Shown here piece after piece: positions 13,510-21,747 of a stretch of 27,160 nucleotides of DNA. The notes under the pieces are model-generated. The model did no database searches, was not told the DNA's origin, and saw nothing but the letters and a program-made list of their open reading frames with translations. The stretch is from JOPF136 sp035541255 (GTDB lineage Bacteria > Acidobacteriota > Terriglobia > Acidiferrales > UBA7541): contig DATKNR010000145.1 in the NCBI GenBank assembly GCA_035541255.1, positions 1 to 27,160 on the forward strand, in the 5' to 3' direction. How positions within the stretch are numbered: the first letter of the stretch is position 1; every line of letters begins with the position of its first letter. The position numbers and the translations under genes were made by a program.

Positions 13510-15963
13510 TTACTCTCTTCGCAGGGCTGCCAGCGGGTCCAGCCGCGTCGCACGGCGCGCGGGCACATAGCAGGCCAGCCCCGAAATCGCCAGAAATAGC
13601 AGCGACACTCCGGCCAGCGTGGGCAGGTCGGTCGGCGCAATCCCGTACAGTATCGCCCCCAGAACCCGCGTGAAGCCCACTGCCGCCGTCAGCCCGATTC
13701 CGATGCCGGCGAGCGACAGCCTCGTTCCCTGGCCCAGCAGGAGCCGCAGGATGTCGGCCCGCTGCGCACCCATTGCCATCCGGATGCCGATCTCCTGCGT
13801 CCGCTGGCTCGCCGCAAAAGCCGTCACGCCGTAAATTCCCACCGCCGCCAGCGCCACGCCAATCAGTCCGAATAGTCCGAACAATCCTGCACCTGCCTTC
13901 GGCAGCAGCAGCGAAACTGCCGTCGTCTCCTCCAGCGTCTGCAGCTGCAGCACCGGCATGTGGTCGTCAAGTTCGCGCGCCTGCTGCCGCAGCAGCGGAA
14001 GCACCGCGTGCGGGTCTCCCGATGTCCGCACCAGCAGCAACTGGCCTCTCGCATACCTCTGGGTCAGCGATAGATAAAGATAGGATCGCGGATTTTCCCC
14101 CAGCGTTCGGTATTTCCCGTCCGCCGCCACCCCCACCACCTGGTAGTAGCCCTTGTCCTTTTCCACGCGGATCTGCTGCCCAATCGGATCTTTTCCCGGC
14201 CAGAAGTGCCGCGCCAGCGACTCGTTTACCACCGCCACCCGCTCCGATTCCGGAGTGTCCTTCTCGCTGAAGCCGCGTCCCCTCAACAGCGGAACTCGCA
14301 TGGTTTCGAAGTAGTCCGGCCCCACCGTCGCGGAATCCACCTCCGGCCACTGCTTTTCCGGCGCCGTATCGTTTCCCCGTGCCGCCGCGGAGAGTGTGCG
14401 GACTTCGAACGAGAGAGGCACCAGGTCTGCGTACGCCACGGACACAACGCCCGGCAGCGTCCGGGCGCGTTCCTTCAATCGCTCGTAGAATTGCGCCCCT
14501 GCCTGTGCCGAATCGCCGCGCAGTCCCACGTCGAATCGCGCGGTGGCCACTCCCTTCACGTCGAAGCCGGGATTGATCCGGCTCGCGTTTTCCAGGCTCC
14601 GCACGGAAAGCCCCGCGCAGATCAGCAACAGCATCGAGAGCGCCACCTGCCCCACCACCAGCGTGTGATGCAGCCGCCGCTTTTCTCTCGTGCTCGATGC
14701 GCTGGCGCTCTCGTCTTTCAGCGTCACCGCCAGATCCGTCCGCGAACTCCGCAGCCCCGGCGCCAGCCCGAACAGCACCGCGGTCGTCACCGAAACCAGC
14801 ACCGTGAACACGAGCACGCGCGTGTCGAGCGACAGCCCGAGCCCGATCCTCACCGGAATCGGCGGTTGGAACGCATTCAGCACTCGATTCGTCCACGCCG
14901 CCGCCAGCAGCCCCAGCGCGCCGCCGGGAACCGCCAGCAGCAGGCTCTCCGTCAGCAGTTGCCGGCACAGACGCGTGCGCTTCGCCCCGAGCGCCAGCCG
15001 CACGGCCATTTCCTTCCGCCGCCCCGCCGCGCGCGCCAGCATCATACTGGCCACATTCGCGCATGCGATCACCAGCACCAGCCCTACCATGCACATCAGC
15101 ACCGCCGACACCGTGTAAAGCACCCGGTCCAGTCCCGGCAGGATTTTCACGTCCTTCGTCGCCAGCAGTCCTGCATTGCGTTCTTTGTTCGTATCCGGAT
15201 ATTCCTGTTGCAACCGCCGCGCGATGGCCTCCAGCTCCGCCTGCGCCTGCGCCAGCGTCACTCCCGGCTTCAATCTCCCCATCGCAAACATCCACCTGCT
15301 TCTCCGGTCTGTTAGTTCGTCATTCACGTGCAGTGCGGAACGCATCATCATCGGCACCCACATCTCCGACCCGATTCCGCGCACCAGCCCCGTAAATTCC
15401 GCCGGCGCCACGCCCACCACGGTCATTGCCGTCCCGTTCAATCGGATCGTCCGCCCCACGACGTTCGGATCGCCGCCAAATCGTCCCCTCCATGCAGCCG
15501 CGCTCAGCACCACTTCCGGATCGCTTCCTGGCTTCCTCCCGTTTTCCGGCACGAACCCGCGCCCCAGCATCGGCCGCACACCCAGCGTCTGAAAATAATT
15601 CTCCGTCACCATCTCCGCGGTCACCGTCTGGCTCTCCGTTCCCTGTTCGAGCGCCAGTGGCGTCAGGTCGTAGCCGATCATCCCGCTGAAGCATTGGCTT
15701 TGGTCGCGGAAATCCGCGAAGTCCGGAAACGCCAGCGGTTCGTGCGTCACCAATCCCCCCAGAGGAGCTGTGTTGTACACGTTCACCAGTTCTTCCGGCG
15801 CGCGCACCGGCAGCGGCCGGAACAGGATTCCATTCACCACGCTGAAGATCGCCGTGTTCAATCCGATCCCGATCGCCAGCGTCAGCACGGCCATCACCGC
15901 GAATCCCGGGCTCTTCGCCAGCATGCGAATCCCGTAACGCAGGTCCTGCAACAGTGCGCCCAT
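13510..15963 (-). CDS. ADOP-type ABC transporter permease (MacB/FtsX-like)
   Basis: An 817-residue membrane protein: MacB-type periplasmic core domains between FtsX-like membrane segments. The N-terminus MGALLQDLRYGIRMLAKSPGF followed by VMAVLTLAIGIGLNTAIFSVVNGILFRPLP is the hallmark of the acidobacterial duplicated orphan permease group. A first FtsX block lies near 275-430, a second from about 690 to the end, with large extracytoplasmic regions between. No ATPase gene is adjacent, as usual for this group. Substrate unknown; candidates are lipids or drugs, by analogy with MacB. Start at the second of two ATGs (15963), eight bases from GGAGG; ATG 15969 would leave only two bases. A 10-bp palindrome CTGTATACAG lies upstream at 15999-16008. 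Confidence 0.9.
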   Translation of the reverse strand: MGALLQDLRYGIRMLAKSPGFAVMAVLTLAIGIGLNTAIFSVVNGILFRPLPVRAPEELVNVYNTAPLGGLVTHEPLAFPDFADFRDQSQCFSGMIGYDLTPLALEQGTESQTVTAEMVTENYFQTLGVRPMLGRGFVPENGRKPGSDPEVVLSAAAWRGRFGGDPNVVGRTIRLNGTAMTVVGVAPAEFTGLVRGIGSEMWVPMMMRSALHVNDELTDRRSRWMFAMGRLKPGVTLAQAQAELEAIARRLQQEYPDTNKERNAGLLATKDVKILPGLDRVLYTVSAVLMCMVGLVLVIACANVASMMLARAAGRRKEMAVRLALGAKRTRLCRQLLTESLLLAVPGGALGLLAAAWTNRVLNAFQPPIPVRIGLGLSLDTRVLVFTVLVSVTTAVLFGLAPGLRSSRTDLAVTLKDESASASSTREKRRLHHTLVVGQVALSMLLLICAGLSVRSLENASRINPGFDVKGVATARFDVGLRGDSAQAGAQFYERLKERARTLPGVVSVAYADLVPLSFEVRTLSAAARGNDTAPEKQWPEVDSATVGPDYFETMRVPLLRGRGFSEKDTPESERVAVVNESLARHFWPGKDPIGQQIRVEKDKGYYQVVGVAADGKYRTLGENPRSYLYLSLTQRYARGQLLLVRTSGDPHAVLPLLRQQARELDDHMPVLQLQTLEETTAVSLLLPKAGAGLFGLFGLIGVALAAVGIYGVTAFAASQRTQEIGIRMAMGAQRADILRLLLGQGTRLSLAGIGIGLTAAVGFTRVLGAILYGIAPTDLPTLAGVSLLFLAISGLACYVPARRATRLDPLAALRRE

Positions 15964-15998
15964 CCTCATATCCTCCCGGCGAGTCTCGCCCCGGTTCG

Positions 15999-16008
15999 CT
16001 GTATACAG
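15999..16008 (-). promoter_or_regulatory. Palindrome CTGTATACAG upstream of the ADOP gene
   Basis: Perfect 10-bp palindrome 36-45 bases before the ADOP start. It contains TGTATA, which could double as a -10 element read on the minus strand; no matching -35 element is seen. It may be an operator. Too short for an E. coli-type LexA box. Confidence 0.35.
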
Positions 16009-16188
16009 TCCGGTACGAGATTGGGGGCGAATCTGTTTCCGGAATAATCTTCGGGCGCGCCCAGAACCTGATTTGCGGAAGAAGCGCCTTCCGCCAGGGT
16101 TAGCTCACTCGCGGACGGCACCACAGACCATGGTTGATAAGCACCAATCCCGCGCGAAATCCACCAGCATTGCGTCATCGCTCCCAGC

Positions 16189-16233
16189 TGTATTTCTGGA
16201 TAAACAGTTGTAACCCATTGTATTTCAGATACA
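16189..16233 (+). promoter_or_regulatory. AT-rich paired direct repeats upstream of the His/Gly-rich gene
   Basis: TGTATTTCTGGATA (16189-16202) and TGTATTTCAGATA (16219-16231) are spaced exactly 30 bp apart, about three helical turns. The second copy extends into a perfect inverted repeat, TGTAT-TTCAG-ATACA (16219-16233). They lie about 170-215 bp before the gene in otherwise GC-rich DNA. Activator or repressor sites are a reasonable inference. Confidence 0.45.
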
Positions 16234-16403
16234 TGCGGACACTATCGCCAGCCGAAGCTTTGGCCGTCGGGCTGCTCCGTTTTTCTCCGACTGACGATGG
16301 CAGCGGGCTGCAATAAGTCTCGGGCGTGCGATTTCGAAACTTGGTCGACATACGGCACTAGATCGAGTACCGGCCACAACGGCCTGATCTCGGGGGGATG
16401 CAC

Positions 16404-17609
16404 ATGATGAGTTCCCGCATTCACAAGCTGTTATTCACGATCGCCGCGTCCTGCGCGATTGCAGTTGCGCCCGGCCCGGCTTTCGCTTCTCACGGCGGGC
16501 ACGGCGGCGGCCATGGTGGCGGCCACGGCGGTGGCCACGGTGGAGGACATGGCGGTGGCGGACAGAGCCACGGCGGCGGCTTCCATGGCGGCGGCAGCTT
16601 CCACGGTGGAGGTGGCGGCAGGGCCGGCGGCGGAATCCGCTCCGGCGGCGGTGCCCGTGCTGGGAATTTCGCCGGCCGCGGTTTGGGTGGCGGCGGATTC
16701 CGCGGAGGCTCAGGCAGCTCTGGCGGCAATTCGCACGTGCGAGTGTCTCGGAGTTTTGGAGCGGGTGGATCCGTAGGGAATTCCTCTGGTATGCGCGGCT
16801 TTTCGGGCTCGGCAAACCGTGCACTCGGTGGCAATCGTGGATCTTCTCCGTGGGCTTATTCCGGAGGCAGAGGCACAGCCGGTTATGGTCGCGGTGGCTC
16901 TTATGCCTCGCGCGGCATGGCCAACGCGGGCGGAAACTGGCATTCGTTCTCCGCTGCAGGAACCGCGCGCGGATCGTCCAATCAGGGTAGTGGTTGGCGA
17001 TCCTTCGGCTCCGCTCGCGGCTACGGCTCTCAAGCCGGCTCCACGCAATTCACCAATGGCACGAATTCGCGTTACGGAGCGTATGGCGGGAACTCTCGCG
17101 CATCTGGTTACTACGCAGGAAACGGTTACGGCGGTAGTAATGGCTGGCACGGCGGTGGTTGGAACCACGGCGGGTACGGCGGCTGGAATCACGGCGGGTA
17201 TGGCGGTGGTTGGTACGGCGGTGGCGGTTGGGGTGGTGGCTGGGGCTCTTATTACCCGTGGAGTTGGCTCGGCTACTTGCCCTACGCTCTCAACTATTTG
17301 AATCCTTGCCTCTACGCGCCCTGCACCTCCCCATACAGCTATACCTATCCGTATCCGTACGCGTATCCCTACCCCTACGCGTATCAATCCCCGAATCCGT
17401 ATCCATATCCTTACGCCTATCCAAACGCTCAGGGCGATCCGCCACCCAACGGCGTCTACAACTCGCCCGCTCCAAATCCTCAGGGCGCTCCGCCGCCGGG
17501 CGGCGCCTACAACTCGCCGGCCCCGAATGTTCCGCAGTCCGGCAACGGGCCGTATCCGGATGAGCCTCCGGCCAACCCCAACTCCTATCCGAATCAGCAG
17601 CAGGACTGA
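16404..17609 (+). CDS. Secreted His/Gly-rich, Tyr/Pro-rich repetitive protein
   Basis: A 401-residue low-complexity protein with a clear signal peptide: short basic N-terminus, hydrophobic stretch (LLFTIAASCAIAVAPGP) and AFA-SH cleavage site at about residues 28-30. The mature N-terminus is a run of GGHGGGHGGG-type repeats, then Gly/Ser/Arg-rich sequence to about 250, a WG-rich block (GGWNHGGYGGGWYGGGGWGGGWG), a short hydrophobic patch (YLPYALNYLNPCLYAPC), a PYPYAYPYPYAY tract and two copies of a 17-residue unit (QGxPPPxGxYNSPAPNx; 51-bp period, 17430-17531). Start at ATG 16404, about seven bases from the G-run; ATG 16398 abuts it. It could bind metals via histidine or form an extracellular matrix; no function is proven. 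A strong hairpin follows the gene. Confidence 0.85.
   Translation: MMSSRIHKLLFTIAASCAIAVAPGPAFASHGGHGGGHGGGHGGGHGGGHGGGGQSHGGGFHGGGSFHGGGGGRAGGGIRSGGGARAGNFAGRGLGGGGFRGGSGSSGGNSHVRVSRSFGAGGSVGNSSGMRGFSGSANRALGGNRGSSPWAYSGGRGTAGYGRGGSYASRGMANAGGNWHSFSAAGTARGSSNQGSGWRSFGSARGYGSQAGSTQFTNGTNSRYGAYGGNSRASGYYAGNGYGGSNGWHGGGWNHGGYGGWNHGGYGGGWYGGGGWGGGWGSYYPWSWLGYLPYALNYLNPCLYAPCTSPYSYTYPYPYAYPYPYAYQSPNPYPYPYAYPNAQGDPPPNGVYNSPAPNPQGAPPPGGAYNSPAPNVPQSGNGPYPDEPPANPNSYPNQQQD
17430..17531 (+). repeat. Two 51-bp tandem repeats inside the His/Gly-rich gene
   Basis: Units 17430-17480 and 17481-17531 are in frame and encode QGDPPPNGVYNSPAPNP and QGAPPPGGAYNSPAPNV. They differ at several third positions as well as at five residues, so the duplication is not recent. 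Confidence 0.75.
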
Positions 17610-17625
17610 CTGGCAGTTTGCAAAT

Positions 17626-17662
17626 CCGCGGAGCTCGCTGAATTTTCTCAGCGGCTCCGCGG
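17626..17662. terminator. Bidirectional terminator between convergent genes
   Basis: CCGCGGAGC (17626-17634) pairs with GCTCCGCGG (17654-17662); inside it GCTGA (17637-17641) pairs with TCAGC (17648-17652), giving 14 bp of stem around an AT-rich loop. It sits between the stop of the His/Gly-rich gene (17609) and the stop of the hydrolase on the opposite strand (17665). There is no long T-run. Confidence 0.7.
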
Positions 17663-17664
17663 CT

Positions 17665-18726
17665 TCAATCCGCGATCTTCCCCGTCGCCTCCATCCAGCA
17701 CCGTTCAACCGCTGAGTTGGCCGCCCGCTGGAACGCTTCCGGCGTCTTATACACGGGGAAATCTGCCGCATGGCTGGCCAGATTGACCGCCTTCTTCGTC
17801 TCTTCCAGGCTCATTCCCTGCGCTGCCGCAGACTTCACCTGCGCCACGAGGTCGGACAGGAACACGACCAGCCGTCCGATTTGCTGCTTCCCGTGTTGCA
17901 CATCTCCGTGACCGGGAATGGCCACGTCCCAGTCCAGCTTCTGCACCGCCTCCAGCGTGGCCACCCACTCAATCGGGTAGGCGTCGCGCATGAACGGAAT
18001 GCCGCTCGTCAGCAAGTCTCCGGTCGCCACCACTTTTTCTTTTGGCAGATACACCACCACATCTCCTCGGGTGTGTCCCTTGCCGAAATACAGAACCTGA
18101 ATCGTCCGGTCGCCCGGTTTGTGCAGGTACAGGCTCTTCTCAAACGTAATCGTCGGTAGTGCGATCTGCATGTGGCGAAGTTCTTCGAGGTAGTCCTTCT
18201 GATCGGATATCTGTTTCGTCAGCGCGGCGCGTGTCTCGTCCGTCAGCGGCTTCCCTTCGGAGTCCTTGCCGTCACTGAGTTCCTTTTCCATCTTCGCGAT
18301 GCCCTCGGGTACATCGTGCAGGCTGTCCTGGATGCTCGGGATGGCCTTGTGGATGATGTCGTCGCGCGTATTGTGCTGCGCCAGGTACTCCACGTTTGGC
18401 CCGAAGACGTCGATGTACGCATGGCTTCCCTGCACGTGGTCCGGATGCCAGTGCGTATCCACCACGTAGCGTACCGGCTTGTCCGTGGTCCTCTTGATCT
18501 GCTGAATCAAGTCGTGGGCCCACACCGGCCGCAAGTGCGTGTCCACCACTAGCACATCGTCCTTGTTGATCAGCACCGCCGCGTTGCAGAACGCTCCATT
18601 CTTTCCGATTGCCGCGTACACGCCGTCCGCCACCTGCGTCACGTCAAAATAGCGCGCCTGCGCCCACGCCCCGGCGGCCACGAGCATCGTCAGGCAGAAC
18701 CACGCGCACATCCGGATCCATCTCAT
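17665..18726 (-). CDS. Secreted metallo-beta-lactamase-fold hydrolase
   Basis: A 353-residue exported enzyme of the metallo-beta-lactamase superfamily. Signal peptide residues 1-22 (hydrophobic CAWFCLTMLVAAGAWA then QA). The zinc-binding motifs are complete: THWHPDH (H92, H94, D96, H97), H218 in GKGHTRGD, D237 in VVATGDLL, and H273 in PGHGD. Between the first and second motifs lies an unusual helical, charged insertion (about 118-195) absent from compact lactamases. Such proteins are often lipoprotein, quinoprotein-relay or SoxH-like hydrolases, and beta-lactam activity cannot be inferred. Start ATG 18726: AGGAGG lies seven bases upstream on the minus strand; the longer frame to 18966 is not supported. 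It is divergent from egtB. Confidence 0.9.
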   Translation of the reverse strand: MRWIRMCAWFCLTMLVAAGAWAQARYFDVTQVADGVYAAIGKNGAFCNAAVLINKDDVLVVDTHLRPVWAHDLIQQIKRTTDKPVRYVVDTHWHPDHVQGSHAYIDVFGPNVEYLAQHNTRDDIIHKAIPSIQDSLHDVPEGIAKMEKELSDGKDSEGKPLTDETRAALTKQISDQKDYLEELRHMQIALPTITFEKSLYLHKPGDRTIQVLYFGKGHTRGDVVVYLPKEKVVATGDLLTSGIPFMRDAYPIEWVATLEAVQKLDWDVAIPGHGDVQHGKQQIGRLVVFLSDLVAQVKSAAAQGMSLEETKKAVNLASHAADFPVYKTPEAFQRAANSAVERCWMEATGKIAD

Positions 18727-18917
18727 GGATTTCCCTCCTTCAAGCTTGCTGGTCGGGAAGGAGCCGACTCTAGCACACCCGCCTTGCTTCGTGACCCGGA
18801 TTCTCCGTCTCCTCGGGCCATCATCCTGCATCGAAAGAAAGTCGCGCGTTGGGTTCGGCAGGTTGCTTCGGCCGGGCCGCAATGCCGGTTCCGGTCGGGC
18901 GGTGCGAAAGATATTCC

Positions 18918-18946
18918 TTGAAAGCGCCGGGGGTGCGCGGTACAAG
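18918..18946 (+). promoter_or_regulatory. Candidate promoter for the ergothioneine genes
   Basis: TTGAAA (18918-18923), a 17-base spacer, then TACAAG (18941-18946): five and four matches to the bacterial sigma-70 boxes at the ideal spacing. It would start transcription about 20 bases before the egtB ATG (18975). Confidence 0.45.
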
Positions 18947-18974
18947 AGGCGCCTCCCAACGCTCAAGTGATTCC

Positions 18975-20345
18975 ATGGCTTCCACTCTCACAGCCTCGGA
19001 GACTCTTCGTCCCTTGTTGGCCCGCTTGCAGCAGGCCCGCCGGGAGACGGACGCACTCTTCACCCGCGTGCTCCCCGGGGCCCTTTACGAACGCACCATT
19101 CCCGAGCGCCATCGCCTCATCTTCTATCTCGGTCATCTCGAGGCCTTCGACTGGAACCTGCTCGGCCGCGGCGCCCTCGGCCTCGCCTCTCATGACGCCG
19201 GCTTCGACAAGTTGTTCTCCTTCGGCATCGATCCTACCCACGGCAATTTGCCGGATGATGTTCCCGCCGACTGGCCGCGCGAAGCGCTGATTCGCGACTA
19301 CAACCTCCAGTGCCGCTCACGCCTCGATGCGGCTCTCGCCGGGCGGAGCGAATCGGGCGGGGTCCCTCCCCGCGTCGACGACGGCACTCTCCTTCACGTG
19401 GCCATCGAGCATCGCCTCATGCACGCGGAAACGATCGCCTACCTGCTCCACCAGTTGCCCTACGACAAAAAACGCAGCGACGAATCCAGCGCGCCGCTGC
19501 CAGCCCGTGTCCCTGCTCCTGCGGCCCGGTGCATCCCGATTCCCCGCGGCGTTACCACGCTCGGCCAGCCGCGCAGCAACGGCCATTCGATTTCTTCCGC
19601 CGCCCCCGGGAGATCCTTTTCCTTCGGCTGGGACAACGAATTTGAAGTCTCACGGGAGGACGTACCGGAGTTCGCCGTCGGCGTTTTTCCCGTCACCAAT
19701 TCCCAATTTCTCGATTTCATCCGCTCCGGCGGATACAGCGATCCGAATCTTTGGAACGCGGAAGACTGGGAGTGGAAGCAGTCCGGCGGCCTCTGCCATC
19801 CTCACTTCTGGGAGCGCGAGGGCGACCGATGGTTTCTGCGCGGCATGTTCGAGCGCTTCCCTCTTCCGCTCGATTGGCCCGTCTACGTGAGCCACGCGGA
19901 GGCCTCCGCCTACGCCCGCTGGGCCGGAAAATCGCTGCCCACGGAGGCGCAGTGGCATCGCGCCGCCTACGGCACGCCACAGGGAACCGAGCGTCTCTAT
20001 CCCTGGGGCGATGCCGCTCCTTCGGCCGGCCTCGGCAACTTCGATTGTGCGCGCTGGGACCCCGCACCCGTCTCCGCTCATCCCGGCGGCGCGAGCGCCT
20101 TCGGTGTGCACGACCTTCTTGGCAACGGTTGGGAGTGGACCCGCACTCCGTTTGGCCCGCTCCCCGGCTTCGAGCCTTTTTCTTTCTATCCCGGATATTC
20201 CGCCGATTTCTTCGACGGACGCCACTTCGTCATGAAGGGCGGCTCCGCGCGCACTGCTGCCTGCCTGCTGCGCCGACCGTTCCGCAACTGGTTCCAGCCG
20301 CGTTATCCCTACGTGTACGCCAAATTCCGCTGCGTGGAGGAATGA
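18975..20345 (+). CDS. egtB: Ergothioneine synthase EgtB (iron-dependent sulfoxide synthase)
   Basis: A 456-residue fusion of an N-terminal DinB-like domain and a C-terminal FGE/SUMF1-like domain. EgtB joins the trimethylated histidine hercynine with a thiol using oxygen and iron. Iron-ligand candidates are H54 (YLGHLEAFDWN) and the H146-x3-H150 pair (EHRLMHAETIAYLLHQ). The C-terminal half shows the FGE fold: VFPVTNSQFLDF, WAGKSLPTEAQWHRAAY, LLGNGWEWT, VMKGGSARTAACLLRRPFRNWFQPRYPYVYAKFRC. The acidobacterial homologue from Chloracidobacterium is reported to use cysteine rather than gamma-glutamylcysteine. Here egtA and egtC are absent nearby, which agrees but does not prove it. Start at ATG 18975 (MASTLTASE); the upstream frame lacks character. 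EgtD follows three bases after the stop. Confidence 0.9.
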   Translation: MASTLTASETLRPLLARLQQARRETDALFTRVLPGALYERTIPERHRLIFYLGHLEAFDWNLLGRGALGLASHDAGFDKLFSFGIDPTHGNLPDDVPADWPREALIRDYNLQCRSRLDAALAGRSESGGVPPRVDDGTLLHVAIEHRLMHAETIAYLLHQLPYDKKRSDESSAPLPARVPAPAARCIPIPRGVTTLGQPRSNGHSISSAAPGRSFSFGWDNEFEVSREDVPEFAVGVFPVTNSQFLDFIRSGGYSDPNLWNAEDWEWKQSGGLCHPHFWEREGDRWFLRGMFERFPLPLDWPVYVSHAEASAYARWAGKSLPTEAQWHRAAYGTPQGTERLYPWGDAAPSAGLGNFDCARWDPAPVSAHPGGASAFGVHDLLGNGWEWTRTPFGPLPGFEPFSFYPGYSADFFDGRHFVMKGGSARTAACLLRRPFRNWFQPRYPYVYAKFRCVEE

Positions 20346-20348
20346 GCC

Positions 20349-21335
20349 ATGATCGAGACCGCGCGATTCTCCACCGAACAGATTATGGAATACGCAATCG
20401 CGGATTTCGCCGCCGACGTCCGCGGGGGGCTCACCAAAATCGGCCAGAAGGAACTCTACTCCAAATATCTCTACGACGATCTCGGCTCCACTCTGTTTGA
20501 AGCCATCTCCCTGCTGCCCGAATACGGCCTGAGCCGCGCCGGCGCGCGCCTGCTTGAACGCAACTCGGAAGAGATGATCAGCCTCATTCCCGGTCCTGTG
20601 ATGGTGGCCGAGCTCGGCAGCGGAACGGGCCGCAAGACGCGCTGGATGCTCGAAGCGCTGGCCAGGCGCCAGAGCGTCAACTACTACCCCATCGACATTT
20701 CGCGCTCCGCTCTCGACCGCTGCGAATCCGATCTCGGCCGTCTGGAATCCGTAAGCATCGTGGGATTCGAGCGCGCCTATCTCGACGGCCTGCTGGAAGT
20801 GGCCGCGCGCCGCTGGCCCGGTGTGCGACTCCTGGTGCTTTTCCTCGGCAGCACCATCGGAAATTTCGACCGGCCCGCCGGCGACGAATTTCTCCGTCGC
20901 GTCCGTCAGATTCTCCAGGAAGGCGACGCCCTGCTCCTTGCCACCGACCTCGAAAAAGACGAAGCGCGCGTCCTGCTCGCCTACGACGATCCCACCGGAG
21001 TCACCGCCGCGTTCAACCTCAATCTCCTGGCCCGCATCAACCGCGAACTCGGCGCCGATTTCGATTTGCAGCGCTTTGACCATCGCGTTCGCTACGACCG
21101 CGCGGAACGCCGCGTGGAGATGCATCTGCGCTCCACCACCGATCAGATCGTGCGCGTGCCGCGCGCCGCTCTCGAGGTTCGTTTCGCTGCCGGGGAAACC
21201 ATCTGGACCGAAAGCAGTCACAAATATTCCTGTGGCGAAGTTGTGGAGATGAGCCGCCGCTGCGGCTTCCGCTGTGAGGCGCAGTGGGTGGACGCGGAGT
21301 GGCCCTTTGCGCAGAGCCTGTGGATCGCGGAATAG
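20349..21335 (+). CDS. egtD: L-histidine N(alpha)-methyltransferase EgtD
   Basis: A 328-residue SAM-dependent methyltransferase that converts histidine to hercynine in three methylations. SAM loop VAELGSGTGRKT (86-97), YYPIDIS at 112-118, FLGSTIGNF (165-173, with the Asn that binds histidine in the mycobacterial enzyme), AYDDPTGVTAAFN (211-223), and TESSHKYS (287-294), where E288 and S290 correspond to the histidine-binding Glu and Ser of M. smegmatis EgtD. The length is right for the family. Its ATG follows the egtB stop by three bases (TGA GCC ATG), so the two are coupled. A methyltransferase of another pathway is unlikely. Confidence 0.95.
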   Translation: MIETARFSTEQIMEYAIADFAADVRGGLTKIGQKELYSKYLYDDLGSTLFEAISLLPEYGLSRAGARLLERNSEEMISLIPGPVMVAELGSGTGRKTRWMLEALARRQSVNYYPIDISRSALDRCESDLGRLESVSIVGFERAYLDGLLEVAARRWPGVRLLVLFLGSTIGNFDRPAGDEFLRRVRQILQEGDALLLATDLEKDEARVLLAYDDPTGVTAAFNLNLLARINRELGADFDLQRFDHRVRYDRAERRVEMHLRSTTDQIVRVPRAALEVRFAAGETIWTESSHKYSCGEVVEMSRRCGFRCEAQWVDAEWPFAQSLWIAE

Positions 21336-21374
21336 CCGGATGCTGTAGCCCGGAATCTCTTGAGGAGCGAAATC

Positions 21375-21659
21375 ATGCCGAAAGCCGTATGGAAGGGAGC
21401 CGTGATTGCCGAAAGCAACGCCACGGTGGTCATCGAGGGTAATCACTATTTCCCTCCTGATTCCGTCCACCGCGAATACCTCAAGCTCAGCAGCACCACC
21501 AGCCAGTGTCCCTGGAAGGGCAAGGCGAGTTACTATGACGTCGAAGTGAACGGCGAACGAAATGCCGATGCCGCCTGGTACTATCCCGAGCCCAGTGACG
21601 CCGCAAAGCAGATCAAGAATCACGTCGCCTTCTGGCGCGGCGTCCGCATCGAGAGCTGA
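21375..21659 (+). CDS. DUF427-family protein
   Basis: A 94-residue protein with the DUF427 layout: MPKAVWKGAVIAESNAT, VVIEGNHYFPPDSV, STTSQCPWKGKASYYDVEV, AAWYYPEPSDAAKQIKNHVAFW. It is a small beta-rich domain without a known activity; C-terminal tryptophans and the CPWKGKA motif are conserved in the family. Start ATG 21375, eight bases from GAGGAG. It follows egtD by 39 bp on the same strand, so it may belong to the ergothioneine unit. Confidence 0.85.
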   Translation: MPKAVWKGAVIAESNATVVIEGNHYFPPDSVHREYLKLSSTTSQCPWKGKASYYDVEVNGERNADAAWYYPEPSDAAKQIKNHVAFWRGVRIES

Positions 21660-21747
21660 GCCGGGTCCCCCCGAGGCAAACTTCACCGCCCGTCGGCGCA
21701 TCCTCCTTTCATCACCCGGACGCCGCACGCGCGCGGCCGGCGGCGCA

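Larger units (their letters stand above)
15970..16403. other. 434-bp divergent spacer between ADOP and His/Gly-rich genes
   Basis: No gene found. It contains CTGTATACAG (15999-16008), a GGGCGCGCCC palindrome (16053-16062), and an AT-rich island (about 16189-16235) with two TGTATTTC-type repeats. The small frames across it (60-70 residues) show no family character. Confidence 0.6.

Noticed and set aside
12270..13640. 456-residue minus-strand frame opposite AraC
   Set aside because: Antisense of a clear AraC HTH domain; starts and ends inside neighbouring genes.
13967..15315. 442-residue minus frame and 369-residue plus frame in the ADOP gene
   Set aside because: Low-complexity Gly/Ala or Arg/His composition; the ADOP frame has the membrane segments and family signatures.
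15999..16008. LexA-type SOS box at CTGTATACAG
   Set aside because: A LexA box in the E. coli style needs CTGT-N8-ACAG; only two bases separate the halves here.
16494..16620. CRISPR array suspected in the GGHGGG-coding repeats
   Set aside because: Repeats are short, in frame and protein-coding, with no unique spacers of constant length.
16710..17771. 353-residue minus-strand frame opposite the His/Gly-rich gene
   Set aside because: It is the antisense of a repetitive gene and lacks a ribosome-binding site; the plus strand has the signal peptide.
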